Below, in pieces: positions 10,886-22,757 of a stretch of DNA of 64,000 nucleotides. The notes under the pieces were generated by a model. That model did no database searches. It was not told the origin of the DNA and was given only the letters and a program-made list of their open reading frames with translations. Numbering within the stretch: the stretch's first letter is position 1; each line of letters starts with the position of its first letter. Origin of the DNA: Deinococcus aquaedulcis (lineage in GTDB: Bacteria > Deinococcota > Deinococci > Deinococcales > Deinococcaceae). The position numbers were made by a program, and so were the translations under genes. Location of the stretch: the NCBI RefSeq assembly GCF_019693445.1, contig NZ_JAHRBL010000001.1:434001-498000 (forward strand), in the 5' to 3' direction.

Positions 10886-11578
10886 TTACAGAGTTCTTGC
10901 GGCTTGCCCGGGCCCCAGCTGGCCTCCCCCGGCCTTTTCGTAGCGCTCAAAGCGCACGGCCCCCTCGTTCAGGCCATGGATTAGGCGCAGCTCTGGCAGG
11001 GCGCGGGCCACCCAGGCGGGGTCGGGAAAGGTCAGGCCGCCCAGGGCGGGCCGGGCCAGGGCGGTCTGCAGGGGCCCGGCCGTGCGGCGCAGGTACATCA
11101 GCCACAGCTGCCCGCCGGGGCGCAGCAGCCGCGCCAGCTCGGCCAGCAGCCGGGCAGGGTCATGGGTTTCGTTCAGGGTGGCGCCCACGGTCACGCCGTC
11201 AAAGCTGCAGGCGGGCAGGCCGCTGGCTTCCAGATTCAGCTGCCGCCACTGGATGCCCAGCCCGCGCTGGCGCCGCTGCGCTTCTTGCAGCATGGGCGCG
11301 CTCAGGTCGGCGGCCAGCACCTCTGCGCCCGCGCGGGCCAGTACCCCGGCATAAAAGCCGCTGCTGGTGCCGGCGTCCAGCCACTGCTGGCCCGGCCCCG
11401 GGCGGCACAGGTCACGCAGCAGGGCGGCCTCGCGCGCCAGGGTCAGACCGGGGGCGCCGAGCAGCCGCAGCGACTGGGCGCGCCACGCGTGGTAGCCCCG
11501 CGCAGTCAGTGGCCACAGGTTGGAGCGCTGCGCCAGGGTCAGGTTCAGATTTTCTTGGTGCTGGGGCGGGCCTGGCAT
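10886..11578 (-). CDS. SAM-dependent methyltransferase upstream of crtB
   Basis: About 230 residues of a class I methyltransferase. Motif I is [19 protein letters not shown], motif II is [14 protein letters not shown], followed by [11 protein letters not shown] and [13 protein letters not shown]. The ATG at 11578 is favoured because CATAAT lies 7 bases upstream, the leaderless geometry common here; the in-frame ATG at 11587 overlaps that box. The N-terminal [20 protein letters not shown] resembles UbiE/cyclopropane-type methyltransferases. Position suggests co-transcription with crtB and crtI and perhaps a carotenoid or quinone substrate, but the substrate is unknown. Confidence 0.82.
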   Translation of the reverse strand: MPGPPQHQENLNLTLAQRSNLWPLTARGYHAWRAQSLRLLGAPGLTLAREAALLRDLCRPGPGQQWLDAGTSSGFYAGVLARAGAEVLAADLSAPMLQEAQRRQRGLGIQWRQLNLEASGLPACSFDGVTVGATLNETHDPARLLAELARLLRPGGQLWLMYLRRTAGPLQTALARPALGGLTFPDPAWVARALPELRLIHGLNEGAVRFERYEKAGGGQLGPGQAARTL

Positions 11579-11640
11579 TGCGTTCATTATGCTGGGGGCG
11601 TCTGGCCCTGTCCGTGTGCAGGGCCGCGTTGGAGGGAAGT

Positions 11641-12486
11641 ATGGAAGAACGCAAGAGTCTGGGTGGCGCGCTGGTGGAGGTTTTCGACGCCGGCGTGACC
11701 CTCGTAAAGGCGGAACTGAGCGCCGTGGCCCGCAAGGCCGGGCAGGTGGCCAAGGCCAAGGGGATCGGCGCGGTGTTGCTGCTGGCCTCCACCGGGCCGC
11801 TCATCATGGGGCTGATTTTTATCATCCTGGCCGTGTTCTACGGCCTGATGCGCCTGGGGCTGGGGGCCTGGGCCGCCGCGCTGTTGATCGCCCTGCTGAG
11901 CTTTGCCGTGACCGGCGCGCTGGTCATGATGGGCCTGAAGAAGCTGAGCGCCGAGGTGCCCAGCGATGAGCCCCGTTTCCGGAGGGAGCCTATGGACGAC
12001 ACCGACCACAGCGAGCCCAGAGGTGAGCACAGTGGGCCCCGCCCCACCGGCCCCCAGGGCAGTGGGCTGCACACCGCCCGCCCCACAGGCGACGCGCGCA
12101 TGGGCGTGCCCGCCAGCCGCGACAACGCTGAGCGCGACGCCTACAACCCGAACGGCCCCCGCGTAGAGCTGCGCCGCGACCCCACCGAATACGCGGCGGG
12201 CGAAACCCGCGTGATGGGTGAACAGGGCGGCGTGGCCACCGTGCGCGTGGAGCACGGCACGGTCACGGTGCCGGTGTACGAGAGCAAGCCCGGCGGCGAG
12301 CCGCAGCACTACAGCAGCGGCCTGAACAAGCAGATTGACGGCAGCGAAGTGGGCAAGCCCGGCCATGGGCACGGCCACCACCATGACCCCAACCTGAAAG
12401 AGCCCGTGGTGCTCAAAGACGCCCCTGGCATCCCGGTGAGCACCGAGCCCACCTTCCGGGGCGACATGAAGCGGGGTGGGCGCTGA
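11641..12486 (+). CDS. Phage holin superfamily III-like (DUF1469) membrane protein with long C-terminal tail
   Basis: A 281-residue protein. The first 115 residues match the Actinobacterial-holin-like/DUF1469 type: an amphipathic helix ([20 protein letters not shown]), then two membrane helices (about residues 40-66 and 73-96). The remaining 165 residues are hydrophilic and rich in Pro, Gly and His, with HGHGHHHD near the end, and look disordered. A GGAGG site precedes the ATG. The stop overlaps the start of the next gene (TGATG), so the pair is coupled. Such pairs are usually envelope-associated housekeeping proteins rather than phage lysis factors; the role is unknown. Confidence 0.75.
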   Translation: MEERKSLGGALVEVFDAGVTLVKAELSAVARKAGQVAKAKGIGAVLLLASTGPLIMGLIFIILAVFYGLMRLGLGAWAAALLIALLSFAVTGALVMMGLKKLSAEVPSDEPRFRREPMDDTDHSEPRGEHSGPRPTGPQGSGLHTARPTGDARMGVPASRDNAERDAYNPNGPRVELRRDPTEYAAGETRVMGEQGGVATVRVEHGTVTVPVYESKPGGEPQHYSSGLNKQIDGSEVGKPGHGHGHHHDPNLKEPVVLKDAPGIPVSTEPTFRGDMKRGGR

Positions 12487-13130
12487 TGGCCGCTGAACCC
12501 AGCCGTGTGTACATCACCGAGCGCGAGGAAGCCCGCGAGCGCCTGAAGGCCAGCGTGGACGCCCTGACGCGCGAGGCCAGCCTGCAGGTGAAGATGCAGC
12601 AGGAGCCCCTGAAGATGCTGGGCGGCGCCTCGGCGGTGGGGGCGGTACTGGGGCTGGTGGTGGGCCGGCAGTTCCGGCGCAGCCGCAAGATCTATGTGGA
12701 CGCCCAGAGCCCCGTCAAGCATCAAAAGGCGCTCGTCAAGGCCCAGCAGAAGCAAAAAGGTGGCGGCGTGGGCGGCGCGCTGGTGGCGACCCTGGGCACC
12801 CTGGCCGTCAAGACCCTCACCGACAAGGTGATTGCCCCGCGCCTGGAAACCCTGGCCGAGAGCCTGATGGCCCGCGCCGGACAGCCGCAGGAGACCAACC
12901 CGGCAGGCAAGGCGTCTACAGCGGACAAGGCCCCCAGCAAAGCTCCGGCCACCGTCGGCACGGCGACCCTCAGCTACGCGCAGCAGGCCCCGGCCGAGCG
13001 CAGCGCGCCGCCCGCCATGGCTCCGCAGGCCCACGCCGGGCAGGTGCCCACCCCGCCCAGTCAGGTGCAGGCCAAGGCCGAGGGCAGCGCCATTGCACCC
13101 GAGGAAATGGCCAACCCCAACCTGCGCTGA
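12486..13130 (+). CDS. Conserved hypothetical membrane-associated protein (DUF3618-like)
   Basis: A 214-residue protein coupled to the upstream holin-like gene by TGATG. The N-terminal third ([23 protein letters not shown]) is a charged helix. A short Gly/Ala hydrophobic segment follows ([17 protein letters not shown], about residues 44-60), then basic residues, a second Gly-rich hydrophobic segment, and a Pro/Ala/Gln-rich tail. This layout resembles YqjD/DUF3618 proteins that sit on the inner membrane. No enzymatic motif is visible. The gene is followed by a terminator, so the two genes form the whole operon. Confidence 0.7.
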   Translation: MAAEPSRVYITEREEARERLKASVDALTREASLQVKMQQEPLKMLGGASAVGAVLGLVVGRQFRRSRKIYVDAQSPVKHQKALVKAQQKQKGGGVGGALVATLGTLAVKTLTDKVIAPRLETLAESLMARAGQPQETNPAGKASTADKAPSKAPATVGTATLSYAQQAPAERSAPPAMAPQAHAGQVPTPPSQVQAKAEGSAIAPEEMANPNLR

Positions 13131-13147
13131 ACCCCCTGTCTTCTCTG

Positions 13148-13173
13148 GCCGCCCCGAACGTGGGCGGCTTTTT
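13148..13173 (+). terminator. Rho-independent terminator of the holin-like operon
   Basis: Stem GCCGCCC/GGGCGGC with a 7-base loop, followed by five T residues, 18 bases after the stop codon. Confidence 0.9.
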
Positions 13174-13208
13174 GATTGTGGTGCCGGGGGAATGCTAGCC
13201 TGCCGGGG

Positions 13209-13256
13209 ATGAGCTGGGCCGCCGCTTCTGTTGCCGGGCTGCTGGGGGACGCGTGA
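13209..13256 (+). CDS. Leaderless 15-residue leader peptide coupled to the Fur-family gene
   Basis: ATG at 13209 lies exactly 7 bases after TAGCCT (13196-13201), the leaderless geometry seen at many genes here. The frame encodes [15 protein letters not shown] and stops at a TGA (13254-13256) that overlaps the GTG start of the Fur-family gene in a GTGA coupling. The Fur start has no good ribosome binding site of its own, which fits translation being handed over from this micro-ORF. No known leader-peptide motif is seen. Confidence 0.6.
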   Translation: MSWAAASVAGLLGDA

Positions 13257-13651
13257 CCGCCGCGCGCAGCACCCGGCAGCGCGACGTGATTGCCCGCGTG
13301 CTGCACGACGCCGAAGGGCCGCTGGCCGTGGCCGACGTGCTGGCGCGCGCCCGCACCGATCTGCCCGCCCTGGGCGTGGCCACCGTGTACCGCACCCTGA
13401 AGCTGCTGACCGAACAGGGCCGCATACACCCGGTCACTCTGGACGGCGAAACCCGCTACGAGCCCAGCGGCAAGGGCCACCACCACCACTTCAGCTGTAC
13501 CGCCTGCGGCCGGGTGTTCACCCTGCACACCTGTCCCGTGGCCCTGCCCAGCGGCACGGTCTACCCCGGCGGCTTCGTGGTAGAGGCCCACGAGGTGACC
13601 CTGTACGGCCGCTGCCCTGAATGCGTGCGCGGCGAAGCACCGGCTGGCTAA
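13253..13651 (+). CDS. Fur-family metalloregulator
   Basis: A 132-residue transcription factor. The winged-helix part carries [19 protein letters not shown], the Fur recognition helix. The C-terminal metal part has [14 protein letters not shown] (about residues 75-88), the regulatory His cluster and first CxxC. A closing CPEC, which with the first CxxC would form the structural zinc site, lies near residue 123. It could be Fur, Zur, PerR or Mur; the sequence alone does not decide. GTG at 13253 was chosen because it overlaps the stop of the leader ORF and fits the family N-terminus ([12 protein letters not shown]). It has its own promoter after the terminator at 13148. Confidence 0.92.
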   Translation: MTAARSTRQRDVIARVLHDAEGPLAVADVLARARTDLPALGVATVYRTLKLLTEQGRIHPVTLDGETRYEPSGKGHHHHFSCTACGRVFTLHTCPVALPSGTVYPGGFVVEAHEVTLYGRCPECVRGEAPAG

Positions 13652-14140
13652 GCCCTGCTTGGCAAGTATGGGTGGGAGAGATACCCGCTTCATCGAGGTT
13701 TTGGTCAACCAAGGGTGCGGATAGGCCCAACAGTTCAGCTGGAGTGACTCGATGAACACGGCGCTTCTCTGTCCCCCTTCTGGGAGCCTGACAGAAGCTG
13801 GAACTTGGGGAGCGGCGCAGCAGAGGCAGTGAGCGTGCGCAGCGTTCCACACGACGTCTTCACCGCCTTCGCTTCGCTGGGGCTGAAGACTACCTGGGCA
13901 AGTGGTGAATGCTTGTAGAAATTTCAAGCACTTGCCCCAAAACAAGGCATGCCCTCTTCTGCCATGCGGATCTGAAACAACGGCAGTGCTGAGCGGGTCC
14001 AGGGGCAGCAACGGGTCAAAGCCGCAAGCCAGGAGAAAAGGGCCTGGGGAACCACTCTTTTCTTTGCGCTGGCTGCTTGGAGAAGCCAGCCGGCGCAAGA
14101 CCACAGGGGATGCGCCGAGTCACCCTTTGACCTGTGCCGT
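13652..14140. other. Gene-free region with several dyads
   Basis: No convincing gene on either strand. It contains an exact inverted repeat TTCATCGAG (13689-13697) / CTCGATGAA (13748-13756) with 50 bases between the arms. Later it has GCATG/CATGC near 13950 and GCTGGCT/AGCCAGC near 14070. The dyads are not terminators, since no T-run follows. The region could hold an unrecognised structured RNA or a decayed gene. Nothing here matches the repeat at 1198 and 57275. Confidence 0.4.
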
Positions 14141-14165
14141 AAAAAAGGGGCCACCGGGGCCCCTT
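14141..14165 (-). terminator. Rho-independent terminator of the 14180 gene
   Basis: On the minus strand an 8-bp stem AAGGGGCC/GGCCCCTT is followed by six T residues, 15 bases after the stop of the secreted protein gene. Confidence 0.9.
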
Positions 14166-14179
14166 CAATCCATCCAGAC

Positions 14180-14767
14180 TTACTTCAACAGATCCAGCAG
14201 GCTGTTTAGGATATCTGTGTTCGCGGCGTTGAAGCGGTAGGGATTCACGTCGTCCTGACGGTTCAGGCGGTCCACCGCCGAGCGGCCACCCGGAATCAGC
14301 AGGTACAGCACCGCCTGTACGCCGCTCGCTGGGCTCCCGCCTGCCAGCCGGGTCTGCGAGGCCAGCATGCGCGCGCGGTCCTCGCGGCTGAGCATATTAC
14401 TCTCCACCGCCCGGCGCTGCTCTGGGCTCAGGGCAGCCAGCAGATTGGTGATGGTCTGCTGCGCGATGTCGGAGCGCAGGGTGGGATTGGAGGACAGCGG
14501 CGCCAGCAGAATGCGCACCTTGAGCGCGGTATTGGGCGCCAGTTTCACCGTGCCGGTGCGCATCACCTCTCGCAGGCTCAGGTTCAGCAGCATCAGCCGC
14601 AGGACGGGGCGCTCGTTCAGGGCTGCCTGCAGCTGGGCCGCCGTCACACCCGCTGGGCTGGCGGGGGTGCCGGGGCGTGGGGGCAGGGTGGGGCCCGGCT
14701 GCGCCATCGCCGGAGCAAGCAACAGGCAGGATGTCAGAAGCAGGGCCAGCGCGCGCAAGGGTGCCAT
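14180..14767 (-). CDS. Secreted hypothetical protein
   Basis: A 195-residue protein with a clear signal peptide (MAPLRALALLLTSCLLLAPAMAQ; cleavage probably after AMA). The mature part opens with a Pro-rich linker and continues as a helical domain with no cysteines or catalytic motif that I recognise. The start lies 6 bases after TACAGT, so it is likely leaderless. The gene is a single transcription unit with its own terminator. Periplasmic or extracellular location is inferred from the signal; function unknown. Confidence 0.7.
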   Translation of the reverse strand: MAPLRALALLLTSCLLLAPAMAQPGPTLPPRPGTPASPAGVTAAQLQAALNERPVLRLMLLNLSLREVMRTGTVKLAPNTALKVRILLAPLSSNPTLRSDIAQQTITNLLAALSPEQRRAVESNMLSREDRARMLASQTRLAGGSPASGVQAVLYLLIPGGRSAVDRLNRQDDVNPYRFNAANTDILNSLLDLLK

Positions 14768-15206
14768 AGCGGCACTGTAGCCAGCCCCCCGGGCCAGGAC
14801 CGGACACCGGCTTACCATCTGATGACCAGCTGATAAAACCAGCAGAAAAGTGAGTTGGCCGAGAGCAGAGGCGCAGCCAGCGAGCCTCGCAGGAAGAAAG
14901 CAGCACTCACGACAACACGGCTCTCCTCGTTGACAGAACCGATTCGAGCCGAGCAATGTGCGCCGCAGGAATACAGCCCTGAAGGCTTGGATTGAACACT
15001 CTGGCTCCGTTCGCATGGATTCACGAAACGGGCAGCATTCGTGCCAGCTCTTCTGCATTGGTACCCCGCACCATGCTCGCCCTGAGCCAGTCAGCCGCCT
15101 CCGCCTTGTGGTGTCCTCCACGGCAAAAGCCAGACTGAACCCATCGGGGCGCCAAACAGAAGGTCCCAGCCATCGCGGGCTGGGACCAAAAGCTCAGACT
15201 TTGTCT
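14768..15206. other. Gene-free region between two minus-strand genes
   Basis: It holds the promoter of the 14180 gene at its left end (TACAGT near 14775-14780, read on the minus strand) and the hairpin that terminates the 15207 protease at its right end. The 350 bases between contain only short, unsupported open frames. No repeat or structured RNA was recognised. Confidence 0.4.
15162..15187 (-). terminator. Terminator hairpin after the lipoprotein metalloprotease
   Basis: A perfect 9-bp stem GGTCCCAGC/GCTGGGACC, 20 bases past the stop of the 15207 gene. On the minus strand it is followed by TTCTGTTTGG, a weak T tract. Confidence 0.75.
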
Positions 15207-17273
15207 TTACTGCTCGGTGCGGAGTTTGCGCTGCATGGGGGTTTCTTCGGGGAAGATCACCAGTCCCTGCTGGGCCTGGAAGGTCTTGCTCACGCGCGGC
15301 TTGGCGGCCACGTTCTGGGCCTGCAGGCCGTTGAGGTTCTCGTACCACTTGTAGCCCTGCACGCTCACGCCGGCCGTCTGGGCCGCGCCCAGTACGGCGC
15401 GGTAACCCTGGTGGGCCAGCTGTGCGGCGCCCAGGTAATCCAGGGCGTCGTACTTGGCCTTGGCCTGGGTAAAGAGGCTGTCGGCGTTGACGACCACGCT
15501 GCCCACGCCGCTGGCCTTCCCGGCGCGGCGGGTCAGTTCCAGAATGGCGTTGGTGTTATTCAGGTAGGCAGCCGTCAGGTAGCGGTACTGGCTGTCCAGG
15601 TTGAACTGCCCGAAGGTGCGCGACAGGTCGTTGTAGGACATGATCGTGGCGCTCTGGTCCCCGGTGTTCACGAAGAAGAAGTCACCGCTGGGGCCGTACG
15701 ACAGGTTCTGCTCGCTGTCATAGCCGTCGTGCGGGTGCGACAGGCTGAGGTGGTGGCCGGCCTCGTGCACCGTGGTGTCGGTAAAGCCGTAGCCCGCGCT
15801 GATCAGGTCAGGCGTCAGGAAGGAGTAGACGAAGCTCTGGGTGCCGGTTTCGCCGTCGTCGTAGGCGATGCCCAGCAGACCACCCTGGCTGTTGGTGCTG
15901 TCGTTGAACAGGTAGATGGGCAGGCGGTACTGCTTGGCGGGCGTGGTCTTGTACGCCTCGCGCAGTTCGCGCACGCCGTACTGGAACAGGGCCTCGCCGC
16001 TGAAGTCGGTGTAGTCGGGCGAGCAGATATCGTCGGCCTCTACGGGGAAGAAGCACTTGTAGACGTCCGCCAGGTTGCCGTCCAGGGGCGTTTCCTTGAT
16101 GACCGTGCTGAACTTGGCGAACGGCTGCAGCACCGACACGCGGTCCTGAAGCAGCTGCGGCTTGAGCACCGTGGCGGGGGCAACGGCGCCCGCGCCCTGT
16201 TCCACATGGGTGTCCAGCAGAATCTCCTCAGGCATCTGCGGGGGCGTCAGCGCCGCGCGGTAGATGGGGCTGGGCGTAAAGAGCAGGTTGATGGCGGTGT
16301 AACGCGCCACCAGGGCGAGGTCTGGGCTGACCTTGCGCCCGAAGCCGATGCTGGCCTTGCGGGTGCCGTATTCCCAGATGGGCGGCATGCGGTAGTCGGG
16401 CGCGCCGTCACCGTCGGTATCAGGGTTGGTGATGTCAAAGGCGCGGGTCCAGGGATCGGGGTTGGCCGACAGGTCGTAGAACCACACGCGCTGCGCGGCG
16501 GCGCCCTGACGGGTGCTGCCCCCCCAGGCGATCAGGCGGCGGCTGCCACGTGCGCCGAAGACGGTGCCGGTATCGGTATCGGCGGCCGTGGCGCGGGTGT
16601 AGCTGTGGAACTTGAAGTCGGGGCGGTCAAACCAGTTGATGAAGTAGATGGTGTGCTCGCCGGGCTTAACGCCCACGCGGCCCACGTTGTCCGCCAGCCA
16701 GTTTTCCGTCTCCAGCGCGTCAATCTCGAGGTTGCCGGTGATGGGGCGGTTAATGTTGCCAGCCGGGGTTGCGCACGTGGGGTTCTGGGTGTTGGGGTCG
16801 GTCTGGCAGTTGTAACTGCGCTGCTGCACCGTCAGGTTCTTCTCGGTGCCCTTGCTCAGCAGGTACTTGAAGAAGTCGTCTTCAAAGGCCTGGTTGGCGA
16901 ACACGTAGTTGTAGTCGAAATCGAAGGTGTTCCCCGTCTTCTCAATGCGGCCGTAGGCGCTGGGAATACGGTTGACCGCGTCGTAGGTCTTGGGCAGGGT
17001 CTGGGTAAAGTCCTGCGTGCTGATCTGGCGGGCGGTGGCCACCTGTCCGGGCAGCGTCTGGCGGTAGCCCACGAACACAATGTTCACTTTCAGCTTGGTG
17101 CGCACGGTGTCTTCCTGGCCGGGTTTCAGGGTCTGCAGGCGGCCAAAGTCCGTCTGGGTGCCGGGCGTGGGGGCCGGGGTGGGGGTCGGCTCGGGCGTGG
17201 GGGCCGGGGACGGGTTACAGGCCGCGAGCAGAGCGACGCTGAGCAGGGCGGTGGCCAGGGACAGTTTGCGCAT
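15207..17273 (-). CDS. Large lipoprotein zinc metalloprotease
   Basis: A 688-residue protein. The lipoprotein signal is MRKLSLATALLSVALLAAC, lipobox LLAAC, then a Pro/Thr-rich linker (PTPEPTPTPAPTPG). The zinc motif HEAGHHLSLSHPHDG starts near residue 503, with the third ligand in the HxxGH..SHPHD style; IMSYNDLSRTFG follows as a possible Met-turn. The call is a gluzincin/metzincin-like peptidase of no family I can name securely. The surface location is inferred from the lipobox. AGAGGAG precedes the ATG, so it has a leader. It is one of two secreted zinc proteases within 10 kb. Confidence 0.82.
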   Translation of the reverse strand: MRKLSLATALLSVALLAACNPSPAPTPEPTPTPAPTPGTQTDFGRLQTLKPGQEDTVRTKLKVNIVFVGYRQTLPGQVATARQISTQDFTQTLPKTYDAVNRIPSAYGRIEKTGNTFDFDYNYVFANQAFEDDFFKYLLSKGTEKNLTVQQRSYNCQTDPNTQNPTCATPAGNINRPITGNLEIDALETENWLADNVGRVGVKPGEHTIYFINWFDRPDFKFHSYTRATAADTDTGTVFGARGSRRLIAWGGSTRQGAAAQRVWFYDLSANPDPWTRAFDITNPDTDGDGAPDYRMPPIWEYGTRKASIGFGRKVSPDLALVARYTAINLLFTPSPIYRAALTPPQMPEEILLDTHVEQGAGAVAPATVLKPQLLQDRVSVLQPFAKFSTVIKETPLDGNLADVYKCFFPVEADDICSPDYTDFSGEALFQYGVRELREAYKTTPAKQYRLPIYLFNDSTNSQGGLLGIAYDDGETGTQSFVYSFLTPDLISAGYGFTDTTVHEAGHHLSLSHPHDGYDSEQNLSYGPSGDFFFVNTGDQSATIMSYNDLSRTFGQFNLDSQYRYLTAAYLNNTNAILELTRRAGKASGVGSVVVNADSLFTQAKAKYDALDYLGAAQLAHQGYRAVLGAAQTAGVSVQGYKWYENLNGLQAQNVAAKPRVSKTFQAQQGLVIFPEETPMQRKLRTEQ

Positions 17274-17511
17274 GGGACTCCTCTGAGAAACAGCTCCAAT
17301 GAATAAAAGGCGATCTGGCGCGTGTTCCGAAGACGTAAGGGGAAGTTGACGCGCGCGCCACTCATCCAATTTTCCGACGTTGCCCATCCTACCGCCTTTG
17401 GCGAGGGGGCAACAGCATCTCTGCTGCCTTTTGACTGTCGTTCCCCACGCAGTTGCAAGGTGGGTCAACAGGGCTGTCTGGACGCCCCTTCCTTTGGGTG
17501 CAGGCCCTGCC
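17274..17511. other. Divergent intergenic region before the metY promoter
   Basis: It contains the leader of the minus-strand protease, with a TATTCAT-like -10 about 25 bases upstream of its ATG. No gene is seen in the rest. It separates the protease from the SAM-riboswitch transcription unit. Confidence 0.35.
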
Positions 17512-17541
17512 TTGACCCGCCCCTCCCCATGCCCTTACCCT
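17512..17541 (+). promoter_or_regulatory. Candidate promoter of the metY-metX operon
   Basis: TTGACC (17512-17517), an 18-base spacer, then TACCCT (17536-17541). It lies about 40 bases ahead of the riboswitch core. The -10 match is only moderate. Confidence 0.55.
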
Positions 17542-17579
17542 GTCAGGCAGCTCCCGCGTGGAGCCAACACCCCCTTTAG

Positions 17580-17672
<93 letters not shown>

Positions 17673-17720
17673 CGCCCGGTGGGACCAAGCGGGAAGGCTA
17701 CGCGGACGATCACACGCTCA

Positions 17721-17764
17721 GCGCCCCTTCTCATTCGATTCAGAGCAGGGGCGCGCGCCTTTTT
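17721..17764 (+). terminator. Riboswitch-controlled attenuator before metY
   Basis: An 8-bp perfect stem GCGCCCCT (17721-17728) / AGGGGCGC (17747-17754), a GCGC spacer and a CTTTTT tract. It lies 48 bases before the metY start and 50 bases after the SAM-I core, where a ligand-dependent terminator is expected. Confidence 0.85.
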
Positions 17765-17766
17765 GA

Positions 17767-20201
<2,435 letters not shown>

Positions 20202-20243
20202 CCGGGGGCGCAGGGGTGCCCCACAGACGCCACCCTCACGCTT

Positions 20244-20265
20244 GCCCCCCTGGCCAATGGGGGGC
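20244..20265 (+). terminator. Hairpin ending the met operon
   Basis: A 7-bp stem GCCCCCC/GGGGGGC with an 8-base loop, 42 bases after the metX stop. The trailing sequence CCTCTCATG is only weakly T-rich, so termination efficiency is uncertain. Confidence 0.55.
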
Positions 20266-20317
20266 CCTCTCATGTTCCCGCTGGCGTTCTCAGGGCGAAC
20301 CGGGCATAGTAGCAGGG

Positions 20318-20362
20318 TTGCAGCGGCGGCCCCTGGCTGCCCGCGCCCGAGGTGACCCTTGA
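20318..20362 (+). CDS. Leaderless 14-residue leader peptide coupled to the glycosyltransferase
   Basis: TTG at 20318 lies 7 bases after CATAGT (20305-20310). The frame encodes MQRRPLAARARGDP, unusually Arg-rich, and ends at a TGA (20360-20362) that overlaps the TTG start of the glycosyltransferase in a TTGA coupling. The arrangement copies the one at 13209-13256. A TTG start for a leaderless ORF is less certain than ATG. Confidence 0.45.
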   Translation: MQRRPLAARARGDP

Positions 20363-21690
20363 GATACGTGCTGATCGCCATTGACCTCATTGGCCTGCTC
20401 CTGTTTACCCTGTACGCGACCCAGCAACTGCTGAGTGCCGTGCAGCGTCGTCTGCGGCCACCGGAGCGCGAAGACGGCGTGCGCCTGACCTTCCTGATTC
20501 CGGCGCTGAATGAGGCGCAGGTGATCGGCGCGACGCTGGCCAACCTGCGCGCCACGGTCCCTGGCGCCCGGCTGGTGGTCATTGACGACGCCAGCGACGA
20601 CGACACGGCCGATATTGTGGCCCGGGTGGCGGCGCGCGACCCCCTGGTGACCCTGCTGCGCCGCCAGCCCCCCGAGGCGCGCCAGAACAAGGGCCGCGCC
20701 ATGAACTGGGCGGTGCGCCATCTGGTCCAGGGGGGCTTTTTCCCGGAGGCCCAGGACGACGTCATCGTGGTGCTGGACGCCGACGGCCGGGTGGGCCCCG
20801 ACTTTCCCCGCCAGGTGCGCGGCGCCTTTGCCGATCCCCACGTGATGGCCGCCCAGGGCTGGATGCGCTTTCGACAGACCGGCGCCCCAGCGGGCCTGCG
20901 CGGCGCGCTGGGGCGCACCCTGCTGCTCCAGCAGGACATCGAAGCGTTTATTACCGGCCACATCCAGCGCTACCGGCACCGGGGCGGCACCGCCTCGCTC
21001 ACCGGCAACGGCCAGTGCATGCGCGTGAGCTACGTGGCCGACCAGCTGGCCCGTGGCGTGGACCCCTGGCCCGAAGTGCTGCTCGAAGACTTTGCCAGCG
21101 CCGTGGAGATCCGCCTGCACGACCCTGCGCACCGCGTGGCCGCCCTGACCGCGCACGTTAGCCAGCAGGGCCTGATTGAGGTGCCCGGGTTTATCCGTCA
21201 GCGGGTGCGCTGGACGCAGGGGGCCATGGAATGCCTGGCCTACCTGCCCCGGCTGTGGCGCCGCCCCGGGCCGCTGCTGACCCGGCTGGATTTCAGCTAC
21301 TTCATTCTGGGCCCGTGGCTGAACGCCCTGCTGATCCTGAGCATTGCCAGCCAGGGCCTGCGCCGCGTGTTCGGCTGGGAGGGCCTGCCGCTGTCTCCAG
21401 CCGCTGGTCTGGTCCTAAGCGTGCTGCCGCTGCTGTTCCAGCTGAACTGGGCCGCGCGCTACTGCCTGGAGCGCCGCCTGCCCTGGATCATGGTGCCGGT
21501 GATTCTGCTGGGCTTGCCGGTGTATTCCTTCGTGCTGCTCACCAGCCTGCCGCTGGCCTACTTCAACCACTTCACCGGGCGCCGGGGCTGGTACAAGAGC
21601 GTGCGCCACGACGACAGCGAGCCTGAAGCCCCCGAAGACACGGCCCAGGCGGCCTACGCTGCCCAGGACCCAGACCTGTCCTTCCGCTGA
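20359..21690 (+). CDS. Membrane glycosyltransferase, family 2
   Basis: A 443-residue processive-type GT2. It has an N-terminal membrane helix, then LTFLIPALNEAQVIGATLANL, the nucleotide-binding DDASDDDT, VLDADGRVGPD, and the acceptor/processivity motifs LLEDF and QRVRWTQG (QxxRW type). Four membrane helices follow near residues 310-420. This matches enzymes that polymerise or transfer sugars at the inner membrane, making polysaccharide or glycolipid. The TTG start at 20359 has AGGTGA 5 bases upstream and overlaps the leader ORF stop; GTG at 20368 is the alternative. The donor sugar cannot be told. Confidence 0.88.
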   Translation: MRYVLIAIDLIGLLLFTLYATQQLLSAVQRRLRPPEREDGVRLTFLIPALNEAQVIGATLANLRATVPGARLVVIDDASDDDTADIVARVAARDPLVTLLRRQPPEARQNKGRAMNWAVRHLVQGGFFPEAQDDVIVVLDADGRVGPDFPRQVRGAFADPHVMAAQGWMRFRQTGAPAGLRGALGRTLLLQQDIEAFITGHIQRYRHRGGTASLTGNGQCMRVSYVADQLARGVDPWPEVLLEDFASAVEIRLHDPAHRVAALTAHVSQQGLIEVPGFIRQRVRWTQGAMECLAYLPRLWRRPGPLLTRLDFSYFILGPWLNALLILSIASQGLRRVFGWEGLPLSPAAGLVLSVLPLLFQLNWAARYCLERRLPWIMVPVILLGLPVYSFVLLTSLPLAYFNHFTGRRGWYKSVRHDDSEPEAPEDTAQAAYAAQDPDLSFR

Positions 21691-21705
21691 GTCAGGGAAG
21701 AAAAG

Positions 21706-21735
21706 AGCGCGCGCCTTTGACCGGGCGCGCCTGTT
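21706..21735 (+). terminator. Terminator after the glycosyltransferase
   Basis: A GC-rich stem GCGCGC.GCC / GG.GCGCGC with a short loop, followed by CTGTTTGTTG, 15 bases after the stop. Confidence 0.75.
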
Positions 21736-21791
21736 TGTTGTAACGCGAGGGCGTAAACCCCGTTCAGCGCCCGCTCAACCCCGCTGAGCCC

Positions 21792-22673
<882 letters not shown>

Positions 22674-22757
22674 GGGGGCGTCCGTTCAGGCAGGAGTGTA
22701 CCCCGGGGCCCGCGCCAGAGGGGCGCACCTGTCAGGAATCCCCCCCCTGGGGATAGC

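Noticed and set aside
11641..12486. Phage holin and prophage remnant
   Set aside because: The holin-like domain is a common chromosomal envelope family; no lysis, capsid or integrase gene is near.
14958..17306. Long plus-strand frame opposite the lipoprotein metalloprotease
   Set aside because: Low-complexity Gly/Val/His composition typical of antisense frames. The minus-strand protein has a signal, a zinc motif and a ribosome binding site.
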